Positions 56,291 to 64,000 of a stretch of DNA of 64,000 bases are shown here, piece by piece. The stretch's first letter is position 1, and each line of letters starts with the position of its first letter. Position numbers and translations under genes: made by a program. This DNA is from Geoalkalibacter ferrihydriticus DSM 17813 (GTDB taxonomy: Bacteria; Desulfobacterota; Desulfuromonadia; Desulfuromonadales; Geoalkalibacteraceae): the NCBI RefSeq assembly GCF_000820505.1, contig NZ_JWJD01000004.1, positions 32,955 through 96,954 on the forward strand. The letters run 5' to 3'. The notes under the pieces were generated by a model. That model saw only the letters and a list, made by a program, of their open reading frames with translations. It ran no database searches and was not told the origin of the DNA.

Positions 56291-57328
56291 ATGAAAGACT
56301 GTTCGAAAGACGTACTGGCGTACCATGATGACAAGGTAACCCTGCCGCAAGCGGAGCGGACCAATATGCGCGACCGGAGGGATGCCAACCGCGAACGACT
56401 CCGGAAACGGCTCAAGGAAAGAGAAAATCCGTCACCTCAGGAGTTTGTCAAACAGGGCTCCTACGCAATGCTGACCATGGTGCAAGATGCTGCCAACGAT
56501 TACGATATAGATGATGGAGTGTACTTCACCCAGGCGTCGCTGAAAGGATCGAAGGGAGGTGACAAGCCAGCTATGGAAGCCCGGCAGATGGTATGCGACG
56601 CCCTTGCCGACAGCCGCTTCAATAAAGCACCTGAGGTGAAGAGAAACTGCGTTAGAGTTTTCTACAATGACGGATACCATGTCGATATGCCCGTTTACCG
56701 AATCAGGACGAGCGACGGGGATTACGAACTTGCCTCTGGTTCGGACTGGAAACATTCGCGCGCCGCGGACGTGGAAGAATGGTTCAATCAGGCAAACCAG
56801 ACAAAGAGCCCGGATGAAAACAATGGCCGTCAGTTCAGGCGCATCGTACGGTTGCTCAAGAAATTCGCCAAAAGCCGTAATTCCTGGAAAAGCCAGACTG
56901 CGAGCGGCTTCTCCATTACTATCCTTGCTGAAGAGCAGTATGTTTCGAACAAGGACCGCGAGGACGCCGCCCTGCGGGACACGATGAATAAAATTTACAA
57001 CCGGCTCCTCTGGAACCTCGAAGTCAGCCATCCTGTCACGCCAGGAGCCAAGGTCACGAAGGGACCTGACGACACAAAGATGAGGGTCTTCCGGGACAAA
57101 CTCAAAGAGGCCTTGGACAACCTGGCCGTGCTAGATGATGCGGACTGCACTCGGGAAAAGGCCCTGAAGGCATGGGACAAGGTTTTTAATACCGATTACT
57201 TCATGAGTCGTTATAAGGGGGAAGAGAAAGTCAAGGATTCCGAAAATTCTGCTTTCCTGTCAAGCCTTATTGCTACAAAAAGCGAACCCGTCGCAGTACA
57301 GAAAAACGGAGGGGGCCGGTTTGCCTGA
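56291..57328 (+). CDS. CBASS CD-NTase (cGAS/DncV-like nucleotidyltransferase)
   Basis: A 345-aa enzyme that makes a cyclic oligonucleotide alarm signal. The GS motif is QGSYAM (G56-S57), the metal-binding acidic residues are D72 and D74 (DYDIDDGVY) and D135 (HVDMPVYR), so the active site is complete. It is shorter than V. cholerae DncV but has the same DIDDG signature; the clade and product cannot be assigned from the sequence alone. The C-terminal tail is flexible and ends GGGRFA, the likely target of Cap2 conjugation. GGAG precedes the ATG. Confidence 0.93.
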   Translation: MKDCSKDVLAYHDDKVTLPQAERTNMRDRRDANRERLRKRLKERENPSPQEFVKQGSYAMLTMVQDAANDYDIDDGVYFTQASLKGSKGGDKPAMEARQMVCDALADSRFNKAPEVKRNCVRVFYNDGYHVDMPVYRIRTSDGDYELASGSDWKHSRAADVEEWFNQANQTKSPDENNGRQFRRIVRLLKKFAKSRNSWKSQTASGFSITILAEEQYVSNKDREDAALRDTMNKIYNRLLWNLEVSHPVTPGAKVTKGPDDTKMRVFRDKLKEALDNLAVLDDADCTREKALKAWDKVFNTDYFMSRYKGEEKVKDSENSAFLSSLIATKSEPVAVQKNGGGRFA

Positions 57329-59075
57329 AAGTCACTATGCACGGGGAGTTGAGCGACTTGAGTCATTTATTGCTCAATTTCCCGAGTGGCGTCGATTGAT
57401 TCCCTCGGACCTGAATTCATACGGAGGGAGGTTTACCGCAGGTTGGGAATTCCCCGGTCTGTGTGACGACCCTGCCGTCCACTTGAGAATCCTTGTCGAC
57501 GCAGAATTCCCGTTCAGATCTCCCAGGATTGCCGTTTTCCCTCCACCCGCCGTACTTACGCGCCCGAATCTGGAGGAGCAGGGGATTCTCTGTCTTCTCG
57601 TGGAAGGGGCGCTGACTTCCACAGAACGCATTGAGTCGGTCTCCATGGAGTTGCTTGCCGACGCCAGAGACCTTGTCAATGGGTGGCACTCGGGGGCTTC
57701 ACTGGAACGATTCGAGGACGAGTTCCAGAGTTACTGGAATCGTTGGCAGCGTAACACTGAAAAGTTCATATCTCTTTGCGCCATCGACGGTCCGTCCCGG
57801 TGGGTCTGCGCCTTCCATGAACGAAACTTCACTATCGTCGCAGACGACGAGAAAACCCTAAAATCGTGGGTTTCGAACTATTTTACTCCCAACTCAAAAG
57901 CTACCCTTCAATCAATTCCCCTCATCAGGGTGCCCAGACCTCTCCGGCCGTCAGAGTATCCAAACTCTGTCTCAGATCTGTACGCTCTTCTCAGGAGCGA
58001 CACAGATGCGCTGTCGATGTTGCAAAATCTCGTTTGCGTGAACAGGGATAAGCGCAAGGGTTTGTTACTTGCCTTTCCCGGTCGCCGAGGTCACGGTTTT
58101 GCGGGTCTTATGTTGCCTAGCGCCAAAAAGGAAATCGATTATGGTTTCCGCAAGGGACATATGTCGCAGCACATCCTTCTGCAACGCTATGGCGTTTACC
58201 CAGTCAGAGGTGCGTCGGTTATCCGCTGCGATCCTTCCTGGGTCCACGGCCGCGATCACAATCCCGATGTGACGATCCTTGGAAACAAGACTGTCCTTCT
58301 GCTGGGGGTTGGTTCACTGGGAAGTGGGGTCGCTGAGCTCCTAGCGAAGATGGGCATTGGCAAACTTGTTCTGGTTGACCCGGAGGCTTTATCGACGGAG
58401 AACACAAGTCGACATACACTTGGCGTTCGCTCAATGTCACGGATGAAAGCTGCGGAACAGGCGAATATCCTCTCTAAACGATTTCCCCACCTGCAGTTTG
58501 AGTCACATTGCGAGCGATGGGAACTCTGCTACAAAAAGGATCGGTCCATATTCACCTCTGCAGACCTTATCATCTCAACGATTGGTTCCTGGTCGGCGGA
58601 AAGCAGTCTTAGCGCTCTCACCTATAACTCCAAGGAATTTCCTCCCGTCATCTTCGGCTGGCTCGAAGAGCAGGCAGCAGCCGCCCATGCGGTTGCTTTC
58701 TTTGGAGAGGAGGGATGTCTTCGCTGTATAACCGATGACATGGGACGCCCAAGAGTGCCGGTTACAAAATGGCCTGGTGTTGGAACTCAAAAAATGGTGC
58801 CCATGTGCGGTGGTGTATTTCAGCCCTACGGTGCGAACGAACTCTCCTATTCGCAGACCCTCGTAGCGGATCTCGTTGCCGATATCCTACTTGGACGAGT
58901 AACCTCATCTGCCCATCAAGTTTGGATTGGCCAGAAGAAATTGCTGGAACGCGAAAATGGGGAATGGCATCCTGATTGGATAGTCCGCCATGGGAGCCCT
59001 GAGAACGGCGGCAGAATGATGATTGTTCCCTTCAAGAATGATGTGAGTTGTCCTATTTGCGGTAGACCACTATGA
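57321..59075 (+). CDS. cap2: CBASS ubiquitin-transfer protein Cap2 (E2-E1 fusion)
   Basis: A 584-aa fusion: an N-terminal E2-like domain (~1-150) with the candidate catalytic Cys91 (EEQGILCLLVEG), a linker, and a C-terminal ThiF/E1 adenylation domain from ~320 (LLLGVGSLGSGVAELLAKMG; VDPEALSTENTSRH) with a Cys-containing loop (EEGCLRCITDD) that may hold the E1 cysteine. It ends in CPICGRPL. Cap2 ligates the CD-NTase C-terminus to targets and primes it. TTG at 57321 is the likely start: GGAGGGGG lies about 8 bases upstream, overlapping the CD-NTase end by 8 bases. Confidence 0.92.
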   Translation: MPESHYARGVERLESFIAQFPEWRRLIPSDLNSYGGRFTAGWEFPGLCDDPAVHLRILVDAEFPFRSPRIAVFPPPAVLTRPNLEEQGILCLLVEGALTSTERIESVSMELLADARDLVNGWHSGASLERFEDEFQSYWNRWQRNTEKFISLCAIDGPSRWVCAFHERNFTIVADDEKTLKSWVSNYFTPNSKATLQSIPLIRVPRPLRPSEYPNSVSDLYALLRSDTDALSMLQNLVCVNRDKRKGLLLAFPGRRGHGFAGLMLPSAKKEIDYGFRKGHMSQHILLQRYGVYPVRGASVIRCDPSWVHGRDHNPDVTILGNKTVLLLGVGSLGSGVAELLAKMGIGKLVLVDPEALSTENTSRHTLGVRSMSRMKAAEQANILSKRFPHLQFESHCERWELCYKKDRSIFTSADLIISTIGSWSAESSLSALTYNSKEFPPVIFGWLEEQAAAAHAVAFFGEEGCLRCITDDMGRPRVPVTKWPGVGTQKMVPMCGGVFQPYGANELSYSQTLVADLVADILLGRVTSSAHQVWIGQKKLLERENGEWHPDWIVRHGSPENGGRMMIVPFKNDVSCPICGRPL

Positions 59076-59548
59076 TCCTTGCATATAGCACCGAAACTGG
59101 TGGCCCTTTGGTAATACTGAACAATGAAGTAGTCGCTTCCCTGGTTCGCCACCGCCAATTATCTGCGAAAGACAAGGAAGCGGGAGGACAACTCTTCGCC
59201 AGATTCGACGGCGGCAATACGATTATCGTTGAAGCAACTGAGCCCAAGCTACTTGATCGGAGAGGGAGGTATGGGTTCCTTCCGAACCGTCTTTTACAAC
59301 GACAGGAGATAAAAGCTCGGCACAAGAAAGGAAGGCATTTTGTGGGGGACTGGCATACTCACCCACAGCCGATACCTTCCCCTTCCGGTGAAGACATCAG
59401 GAGCATGGTTGATTGTTTTCGCAAGTCACGTCACGAACTGAAGACATTTCTTATGATTATTGTGGGAACTGAGGAACCGCCGGAAGGCCTATTGGTTTGC
59501 CTTGTAAATGAAAGAGGGGTGCTTAATCTTAGATGCGTACCACTCTGA
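59072..59548 (+). CDS. cap3: CBASS JAMM/MPN isopeptidase Cap3
   Basis: A 158-aa JAB1/MPN protease. The zinc motif is complete: E36 (KEAGGQLF), H95-x-H97 (DWHTHP), S105 and D108, exactly H-x-H-x7-S-x2-D. Cap3 removes Cap2-made conjugates from the CD-NTase. Its ATG overlaps the cap2 stop (ATGA), so the operon order capV-CD-NTase-cap2-cap3 is the same as in the V. cholerae type II CBASS locus. Confidence 0.93.
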   Translation: MILAYSTETGGPLVILNNEVVASLVRHRQLSAKDKEAGGQLFARFDGGNTIIVEATEPKLLDRRGRYGFLPNRLLQRQEIKARHKKGRHFVGDWHTHPQPIPSPSGEDIRSMVDCFRKSRHELKTFLMIIVGTEEPPEGLLVCLVNERGVLNLRCVPL

Positions 59549-59690
59549 TCCTGTCAAGCTCATTACTCAAGGGATATGGATAATATAGTTTGGATACTGC
59601 AACATGATGTTTTATTTCGAGGTGGAATCATAATAAGCGCCGAATGCACTTTTGTGCGCCTTAGGTATCCCAGAGCGAGAGATTGATATA

Positions 59691-61100
59691 ATGCTTTTCG
59701 GCAAGCTCCCAGACGATATCTTTCGGCCCCTAGCCGGTCCTAATCGCCACCTCTTCGAGAAGGTGCTCAAGCGTCTCCACACGCTCTTCTTTGATGACGA
59801 CAACCCGGACTCCGACGCGCCGCGGCGCGAGATCGTTCAGCACGAGATCTATCAAGTGTTGGCAATCGAGGAAACTCTCGCCCTGAAAGACGAGGAGGCC
59901 GAGGCGGTCTACGACACGATTCCGCTGGCCGCCGATTACATTTATCGCCGCCTCGTTAACACCGGATGGCTGGAGCCCGAGGAGGACGGATACCACACCA
60001 ACGTTGTTCCCAACCCGAACGCCAGGCTCTTATTGGAGGCTTTGCTCGGAATTGAGGCGCACGAAAAAAAGAACTACGGCCGAACAGTCATCTCGATCCT
60101 TGCCCACATTGAATCAGCGATCAACAACCCGAAGGAACGGGGCATCGTTTTTCTGGATGCCGTTTCACAAACTCGGGAGTTCTCCAACCATCTCAGGGGC
60201 ATTTTGTACAGCCTGAAAGAGGTGCAGGATCTTCTGGCTAAGATCAATGACCCCAAGAAGGTGCTGGCCTCCTTCTTCGAAGAGTTCGTTGAGAATATCC
60301 TTATCGCAGACTACAAAACACTCAATTCAGCCGATAATCCATTCCGTTTTCGTGGACGGATTATCAGCTTGCTCCAGCAGGCCGAGCATATCGACAGCAT
60401 TTTTCATCCCCTTGTGGAGGCGTATGCCTCTCACTTCAGTATTGGCGAAGATGATGCCGCTGCGCGTCTTCGGAGGGATATGGACTACATTTCCAGGGTT
60501 TTCCGGTCAGTAGACAGACGCCTGGAAAAAATCGATTCCTTCTGTTCCCGACTTCAAAACAGGATGGAGGAGACCGTTCGCTTTATCGATCGAACTATGC
60601 CTGGCATATCCAATCGGCTTGTCGATCTTCTCAGCAGTCTCGGTCCAGTTCTACAGGATGATGGTGATCTCCCGGACATCCCAGGCCCCCTTCTTAGCAA
60701 TCAGACCAAGGTCCTAAGCCCCTTCAGCCTATACAGTCCCCGCGGTCGCAAAGAAAAACCGGCGGCGCAGGTTCTCAGGCCCAAATCAGTGAATCCAGAG
60801 GTGAAGCTGCGCAAGGAACTCATCCGCCGGTTTATGAAAAAAAGAGCTTTCGAACCACACCGGGTCGTGATGTATCTCGACCGACAGATGGGCGCGCGGA
60901 CGGTGATGAGCGCCTCCGAATTCGAAATCCTAACAGTAGACGACCTGATTTCTTTTTTGCTCATCCGACATCTACCCAAAATGTATGGCCGTGGTCAGTT
61001 CAAGGCCAAAGCATACAGTGTCAGACGAAAGAAGGATTTAGTTCAGACGGACTGGATCTCTTGTCCCAACTTCATCGTCGAAAGGCGTAAAAATGCTTAA
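59691..61100 (+). CDS. jetA: Wadjet protein JetA (MukF/kleisin-like)
   Basis: A 469-aa protein starting MLFGKLPDDIFRPLAGPNR, characteristic of the JetA family. A winged-helix N-terminal part, long helical middle (coiled-coil-like ~150-340) and a C-terminal winged-helix region follow. JetA is the kleisin of the Wadjet condensin, which extrudes DNA loops and lets JetD cut small circular plasmids. ATG at 59691 has only a weak ribosome-binding site; a TTG 13 codons earlier is an alternative. It starts 142 bases after cap3, overlaps jetB by 8 bases. Confidence 0.88.
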   Translation: MLFGKLPDDIFRPLAGPNRHLFEKVLKRLHTLFFDDDNPDSDAPRREIVQHEIYQVLAIEETLALKDEEAEAVYDTIPLAADYIYRRLVNTGWLEPEEDGYHTNVVPNPNARLLLEALLGIEAHEKKNYGRTVISILAHIESAINNPKERGIVFLDAVSQTREFSNHLRGILYSLKEVQDLLAKINDPKKVLASFFEEFVENILIADYKTLNSADNPFRFRGRIISLLQQAEHIDSIFHPLVEAYASHFSIGEDDAAARLRRDMDYISRVFRSVDRRLEKIDSFCSRLQNRMEETVRFIDRTMPGISNRLVDLLSSLGPVLQDDGDLPDIPGPLLSNQTKVLSPFSLYSPRGRKEKPAAQVLRPKSVNPEVKLRKELIRRFMKKRAFEPHRVVMYLDRQMGARTVMSASEFEILTVDDLISFLLIRHLPKMYGRGQFKAKAYSVRRKKDLVQTDWISCPNFIVERRKNA

Positions 61101-61752
61101 AGATCTGAAGAGGATCGTCGAGCAGAACGAGCTAATCGAAGCCGACCACCTGCGGCGCGCGGCGGCCGTCCTCCTAGAGAGGCAGTTCCTGTATTCCGAT
61201 GCCGATAAGGATAGGAAAGTGTACTCCGCCCTAGTAAATTTCTCGGATTACTATCGCAGCCTATTCGATGCAATGAATCACGAGTATATCCATGACCGGG
61301 AAATTGGCATGGTCGGCATTCTGCCTCGGGGTCGTACCAATTCGCTGCGGCTTAAAAAGGAGGAAGCCCTCTTGCTCCTTACTCTGCGCCTCGTCTACGA
61401 GGATGCTTTGGAGAACTTCAGGATTAAAAACAACTGCGCATACACCAACTCGGAGAAGGTGCTGGCGAAGTACGAGGTCTCGACCGGCGTCGACAAGCGA
61501 CCGCTGCTCACGGAGCTTCGCCGCATTCTCAACGACTTCAGGCGCATGGGGGTTATCGACGACATCGAAGAAAACGAGAGGGTGATCGATTTTCGTATCC
61601 GTCCAGCCATCCGGTACGTGCTCAACGAAAGTTGGTTTCGTACGCTGGAGGTTTATGCTGGAATCCAATCCGCCGGAAATCTGGACCCTGCTGAGGTTGA
61701 TGAAATCGATGCTGAGGAAATCGAGGGGGCACAAGATGAAGCATCTCGTTAA
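61093..61752 (+). CDS. jetB: Wadjet protein JetB (MukE-like, DUF4194)
   Basis: A 219-aa protein with tandem winged-helix character (LERQFLYSDADKDRKVYSAL; GMVGILPRGRTNSLRLKKEE; LVYEDALENFRI). It is the KITE subunit bound to JetA. An acidic tail (EVDEIDAEEIEGAQDE) is typical. Overlaps jetA (8 bases) and jetC (17 bases). Confidence 0.9.
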   Translation: MLKDLKRIVEQNELIEADHLRRAAAVLLERQFLYSDADKDRKVYSALVNFSDYYRSLFDAMNHEYIHDREIGMVGILPRGRTNSLRLKKEEALLLLTLRLVYEDALENFRIKNNCAYTNSEKVLAKYEVSTGVDKRPLLTELRRILNDFRRMGVIDDIEENERVIDFRIRPAIRYVLNESWFRTLEVYAGIQSAGNLDPAEVDEIDAEEIEGAQDEASR

Positions 61753-64000
61753 GATCATTTTCGTCCAGTGGTATCTGTTTGATATCCAAGAAATTCCGAT
61801 CGTCGGCACTACCGCCGTTCTCGGTGGCAATGGAGCAGGAAAATCCTCCATTCTGGACGGGGTACAGGTCGTCCTGGCCGGTGGCGACAAAAACAAGATT
61901 TATCTAAACAAGGGGAGCAACGAACGCTCAGCACGAACAATTCGCGAATACTGCCTCGGAATTGTCAGTGATCCCAATGCGCCGGTGAAACTCCCGTCCC
62001 GCGACAGGGCGAATACCTATATCGTCCTGTGCTTCTATGACGATCAGAAGGACGAACATATCTGCGCTGGGGTTGCTATATGGGCAACGGCGGCGGAGCC
62101 AAGAGAGGACATCCTCGGGTATTTCATTACAAAAGGTGCCCCCCTTTCAGTCGATGATTTCAACGAAGATACATCTGAAGGGGCAGCATCCCTTCCCTGG
62201 GCACGCGTCAAAGACCGCCTGACTCGTCGGTTCAGGTTGGGCGAATCACTTGAGCTTCCCAACAAGGGCCCAGGGGATTTCACCCGCAAGTTCTACACGC
62301 ACATGAGCGCTGAGCCGGCCATGCCGATGAGCGCTCCCACTGTGGTCAAGTCTCTTTTGTCAGCCATCTCCTTCAAACCAATCAATGATCCGACGAAATT
62401 CGTCCGGGAGAACATGCTCGACAGCGATCACATCAATATCCGTGATCTCAGTGAATCGCTGAAATTTTGGCGCGGCCTGCGCGATAAGGCCGTGAAAACC
62501 AGTGAGCTAATTTCGGAGCTCTCTGATCTCGATCGAATCTGTCGCAACGTTGAGGGTTTGGATGGAGAGATTCTCCATCACGAGCACGCATCGTACGCTG
62601 CACGCATTGAAATGTGCTATGAGCTGGCCAGCCCCGTTCAGATGGAACTGGACGAGATTAACGACGATCTCGTGCGCCTTGACAAAGAAGCTAAGGAGTT
62701 GGAGGAGGAAAAAGAGACGGTTCAGAAAAAACTTTGGGAAAAACAACGTGACCTGGAAAAGGAGGATGTCACTCAGCGGATTCAGAAACTGGAGGATGAG
62801 AGGAATATTAAGGAGAAAAACCTACGTCAGACAAGGAGTTCTATCGACTCCAGGCGTATGGATTGTCTAAGCCTCAAAACCCTGAGCGATGGCGCATCCA
62901 ACATTCCTGAGGAGCTTTCCAGTGCTGCCAAAGAGTTGCTCGCCGAGGCCGATATCGACGATTTGCTCGGGCAGGCATGGCCGCAGTCACCGACTCATTT
63001 CGACATGTTGGTTGAAAAGTTTACAAAAGCCTCCACCAACGCTTTGCCTTCGATTTCCGCTCAGTCCGCAAATCTCTGGCAGCAAATTGTGCCGTTGCAA
63101 GAGAATAAGAGGGAACTAGAGGCGCAAGCTGCCATGCTCGCCAGAAAGCAGGCTCCTATAGGAAAGGCGACCCGCGGCTTGATGGAACTACTCGCCAAGA
63201 ATCAAATCGAGGCGACTCCCCTGTGCGATTTGATAGATGTCAGCGATGAGCGGTGGCGAGACACCATCGAAGCTGTCCTCGGTAATGCTAGGGAGGCGCT
63301 CATCGTTCCGCCGGAAAAGAACAAGGCTCGCGATGCTATCCGAATCTACCGCTATGAAGGGAAGGGGTTCCGTGGTTCGCTCGTCGTCAATACCACGAAA
63401 ACTGCAGAGTGGGAGAACCTGTCGAAAAAAGACTCTTTGGCCGAGAAGGTAACTACGGATGATCCTCACGCCCGCGCCTTTATCAATTTGCGCCTCGGTA
63501 ACATCATCTGTGTCGAGAAAGAATCAGATCTGCTACAGCACCGTCGAGCGGCCACGACCGATCTTATGCTCGCCTCGGGTGGCACCGTCACAATGATGTC
63601 GGAGGTGCCGTATTCCATTTTGGGAAGACAGAACCGAGAGGCGCTGCGCGTTCGCCTCTCGAAATTGATCGAAACCAAAGCAGTGGAGATTGAAAAGCTC
63701 ACCGCGCATCAAAATCGCGTCGAAGACGCCGTCCAGATCATTAAGGGCTTCGTCGCCAAGTTCACCAATGCCGAATGTGTTACCGATCTTGCTTCCGAAC
63801 GAAGATCCTTGGAGGATCGGATAGAGGAGTTAATTAGCGAAATCGAACTGCTGAATCAGAAGGAGAACACGAAACTTAAGCAGCTCATTACCGATTTGAA
63901 GGGCACTCTTGATGATGTGGTGAAAAGGTTGATGGAGGCCCGAAGTGAAGCGGAATCTAAAAGAGAATTCCGTGTCCACCTGAGCAACTTCATTGCTGAG
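61736..64000 (+). CDS. jetC: Wadjet protein JetC (MukB/SMC-like ATPase), 5' part
   Basis: 755 codons are visible and the frame stays open to the window end. The start MKHLVKIIFVQWYLFD leads to the Walker A GGNGAGKSS (30-38). Long charged coiled-coil arms run from ~270, with a hinge-like globular part around 480-600 (ATPLCDLIDVSDERWRDTIE; LIVPPEKNKARDAIRIYR), as in JetC. The signature and Walker B ATPase motifs and jetD must lie downstream. GAGGGGG precedes the ATG, which overlaps jetB. Confidence 0.92.
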   Translation, partial: MKHLVKIIFVQWYLFDIQEIPIVGTTAVLGGNGAGKSSILDGVQVVLAGGDKNKIYLNKGSNERSARTIREYCLGIVSDPNAPVKLPSRDRANTYIVLCFYDDQKDEHICAGVAIWATAAEPREDILGYFITKGAPLSVDDFNEDTSEGAASLPWARVKDRLTRRFRLGESLELPNKGPGDFTRKFYTHMSAEPAMPMSAPTVVKSLLSAISFKPINDPTKFVRENMLDSDHINIRDLSESLKFWRGLRDKAVKTSELISELSDLDRICRNVEGLDGEILHHEHASYAARIEMCYELASPVQMELDEINDDLVRLDKEAKELEEEKETVQKKLWEKQRDLEKEDVTQRIQKLEDERNIKEKNLRQTRSSIDSRRMDCLSLKTLSDGASNIPEELSSAAKELLAEADIDDLLGQAWPQSPTHFDMLVEKFTKASTNALPSISAQSANLWQQIVPLQENKRELEAQAAMLARKQAPIGKATRGLMELLAKNQIEATPLCDLIDVSDERWRDTIEAVLGNAREALIVPPEKNKARDAIRIYRYEGKGFRGSLVVNTTKTAEWENLSKKDSLAEKVTTDDPHARAFINLRLGNIICVEKESDLLQHRRAATTDLMLASGGTVTMMSEVPYSILGRQNREALRVRLSKLIETKAVEIEKLTAHQNRVEDAVQIIKGFVAKFTNAECVTDLASERRSLEDRIEELISEIELLNQKENTKLKQLITDLKGTLDDVVKRLMEARSEAESKREFRVHLSNFIAE

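Noticed and set aside
59549..59690. Terminator between cap3 and jetA
   Set aside because: Only a short GCAC-tttt-GTGC hairpin (near 59647-59658) without a T tract is visible, not enough for a terminator.

Overview
The window looks like a chromosomal segment of a Desulfuromonadales/Geobacter-type deltaproteobacterium. The support is two adjacent 12-haem c-type cytochromes, a triheme c7-type cytochrome, sensor proteins carrying periplasmic CxxCH haem motifs, a flavodiiron protein, a NapH/NosR-like ferredoxin membrane protein, and many histidine kinases of the HEINNP type. The backbone is GC-rich. From about 51.3 kb onward the sequence is visibly more AT-rich and holds anti-phage genes, which suggests an acquired island.

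Layout. 1-8.5 kb: end of a PEP/pyruvate-binding protein, gdhA, priA, a flavodiiron protein, a Tat-exported metallophosphoesterase and an AroF-type DAHP synthase. 8.7-19.4 kb: an electron-transfer and redox-sensing region with a small monohaem cytochrome, two 12-haem cytochromes, an FKBP isomerase, a haem-motif histidine kinase, a convergent sigma-54 response regulator, and then a cytochrome b operon behind a good -24/-12 promoter. That operon includes a second protein with the same haem-motif sensor domain but no kinase. A c7 cytochrome and a 4Fe-4S membrane protein follow. 19.4-31.6 kb: housekeeping and metabolic genes (SprA-like metalloprotease, MFS transporter, tRNA-Thr, threonine aldolase, LysR, trmB-truD, a sodium/solute symporter pair, TIM-barrel isomerase, USP, IclR, esterase, coaE). 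31.7-36.7 kb: fadD, a HEAT-repeat protein and an HD-GYP protein. 36.7-50.6 kb, minus strand: a tightly overlapping operon of about 12 genes with four histidine kinases, three response regulators, an MglA-like small GTPase, and a receiver-domain fusion to a GspE/PilB-type ATPase. 50.8 kb: ssb.

51.3-64.0 kb: a defence island. It starts with a short array of 20-bp repeats resembling an IS21-family end, followed by a frameshifted and truncated nuclease/helicase pseudogene. Next come a CapW/BrxR-like WYL regulator and, divergently, a complete type II CBASS operon (patatin phospholipase CapV, CD-NTase, E1-E2 fusion Cap2, JAMM protease Cap3). A Wadjet condensin-type operon (jetA, jetB, start of jetC) follows and runs off the window. 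The divergent capW/capV promoters overlap one palindrome, CGCGTATA-ttc-TATACGCG, a likely CapW operator.

The best candidates for new biology are the GTPase/receiver-ATPase/kinase operon, the paired haem-sensor circuit driving a sigma-54 cytochrome b operon, and the CapW operator controlling CBASS beside Wadjet. All calls come from reading the sequence and from family knowledge; no database search was run.
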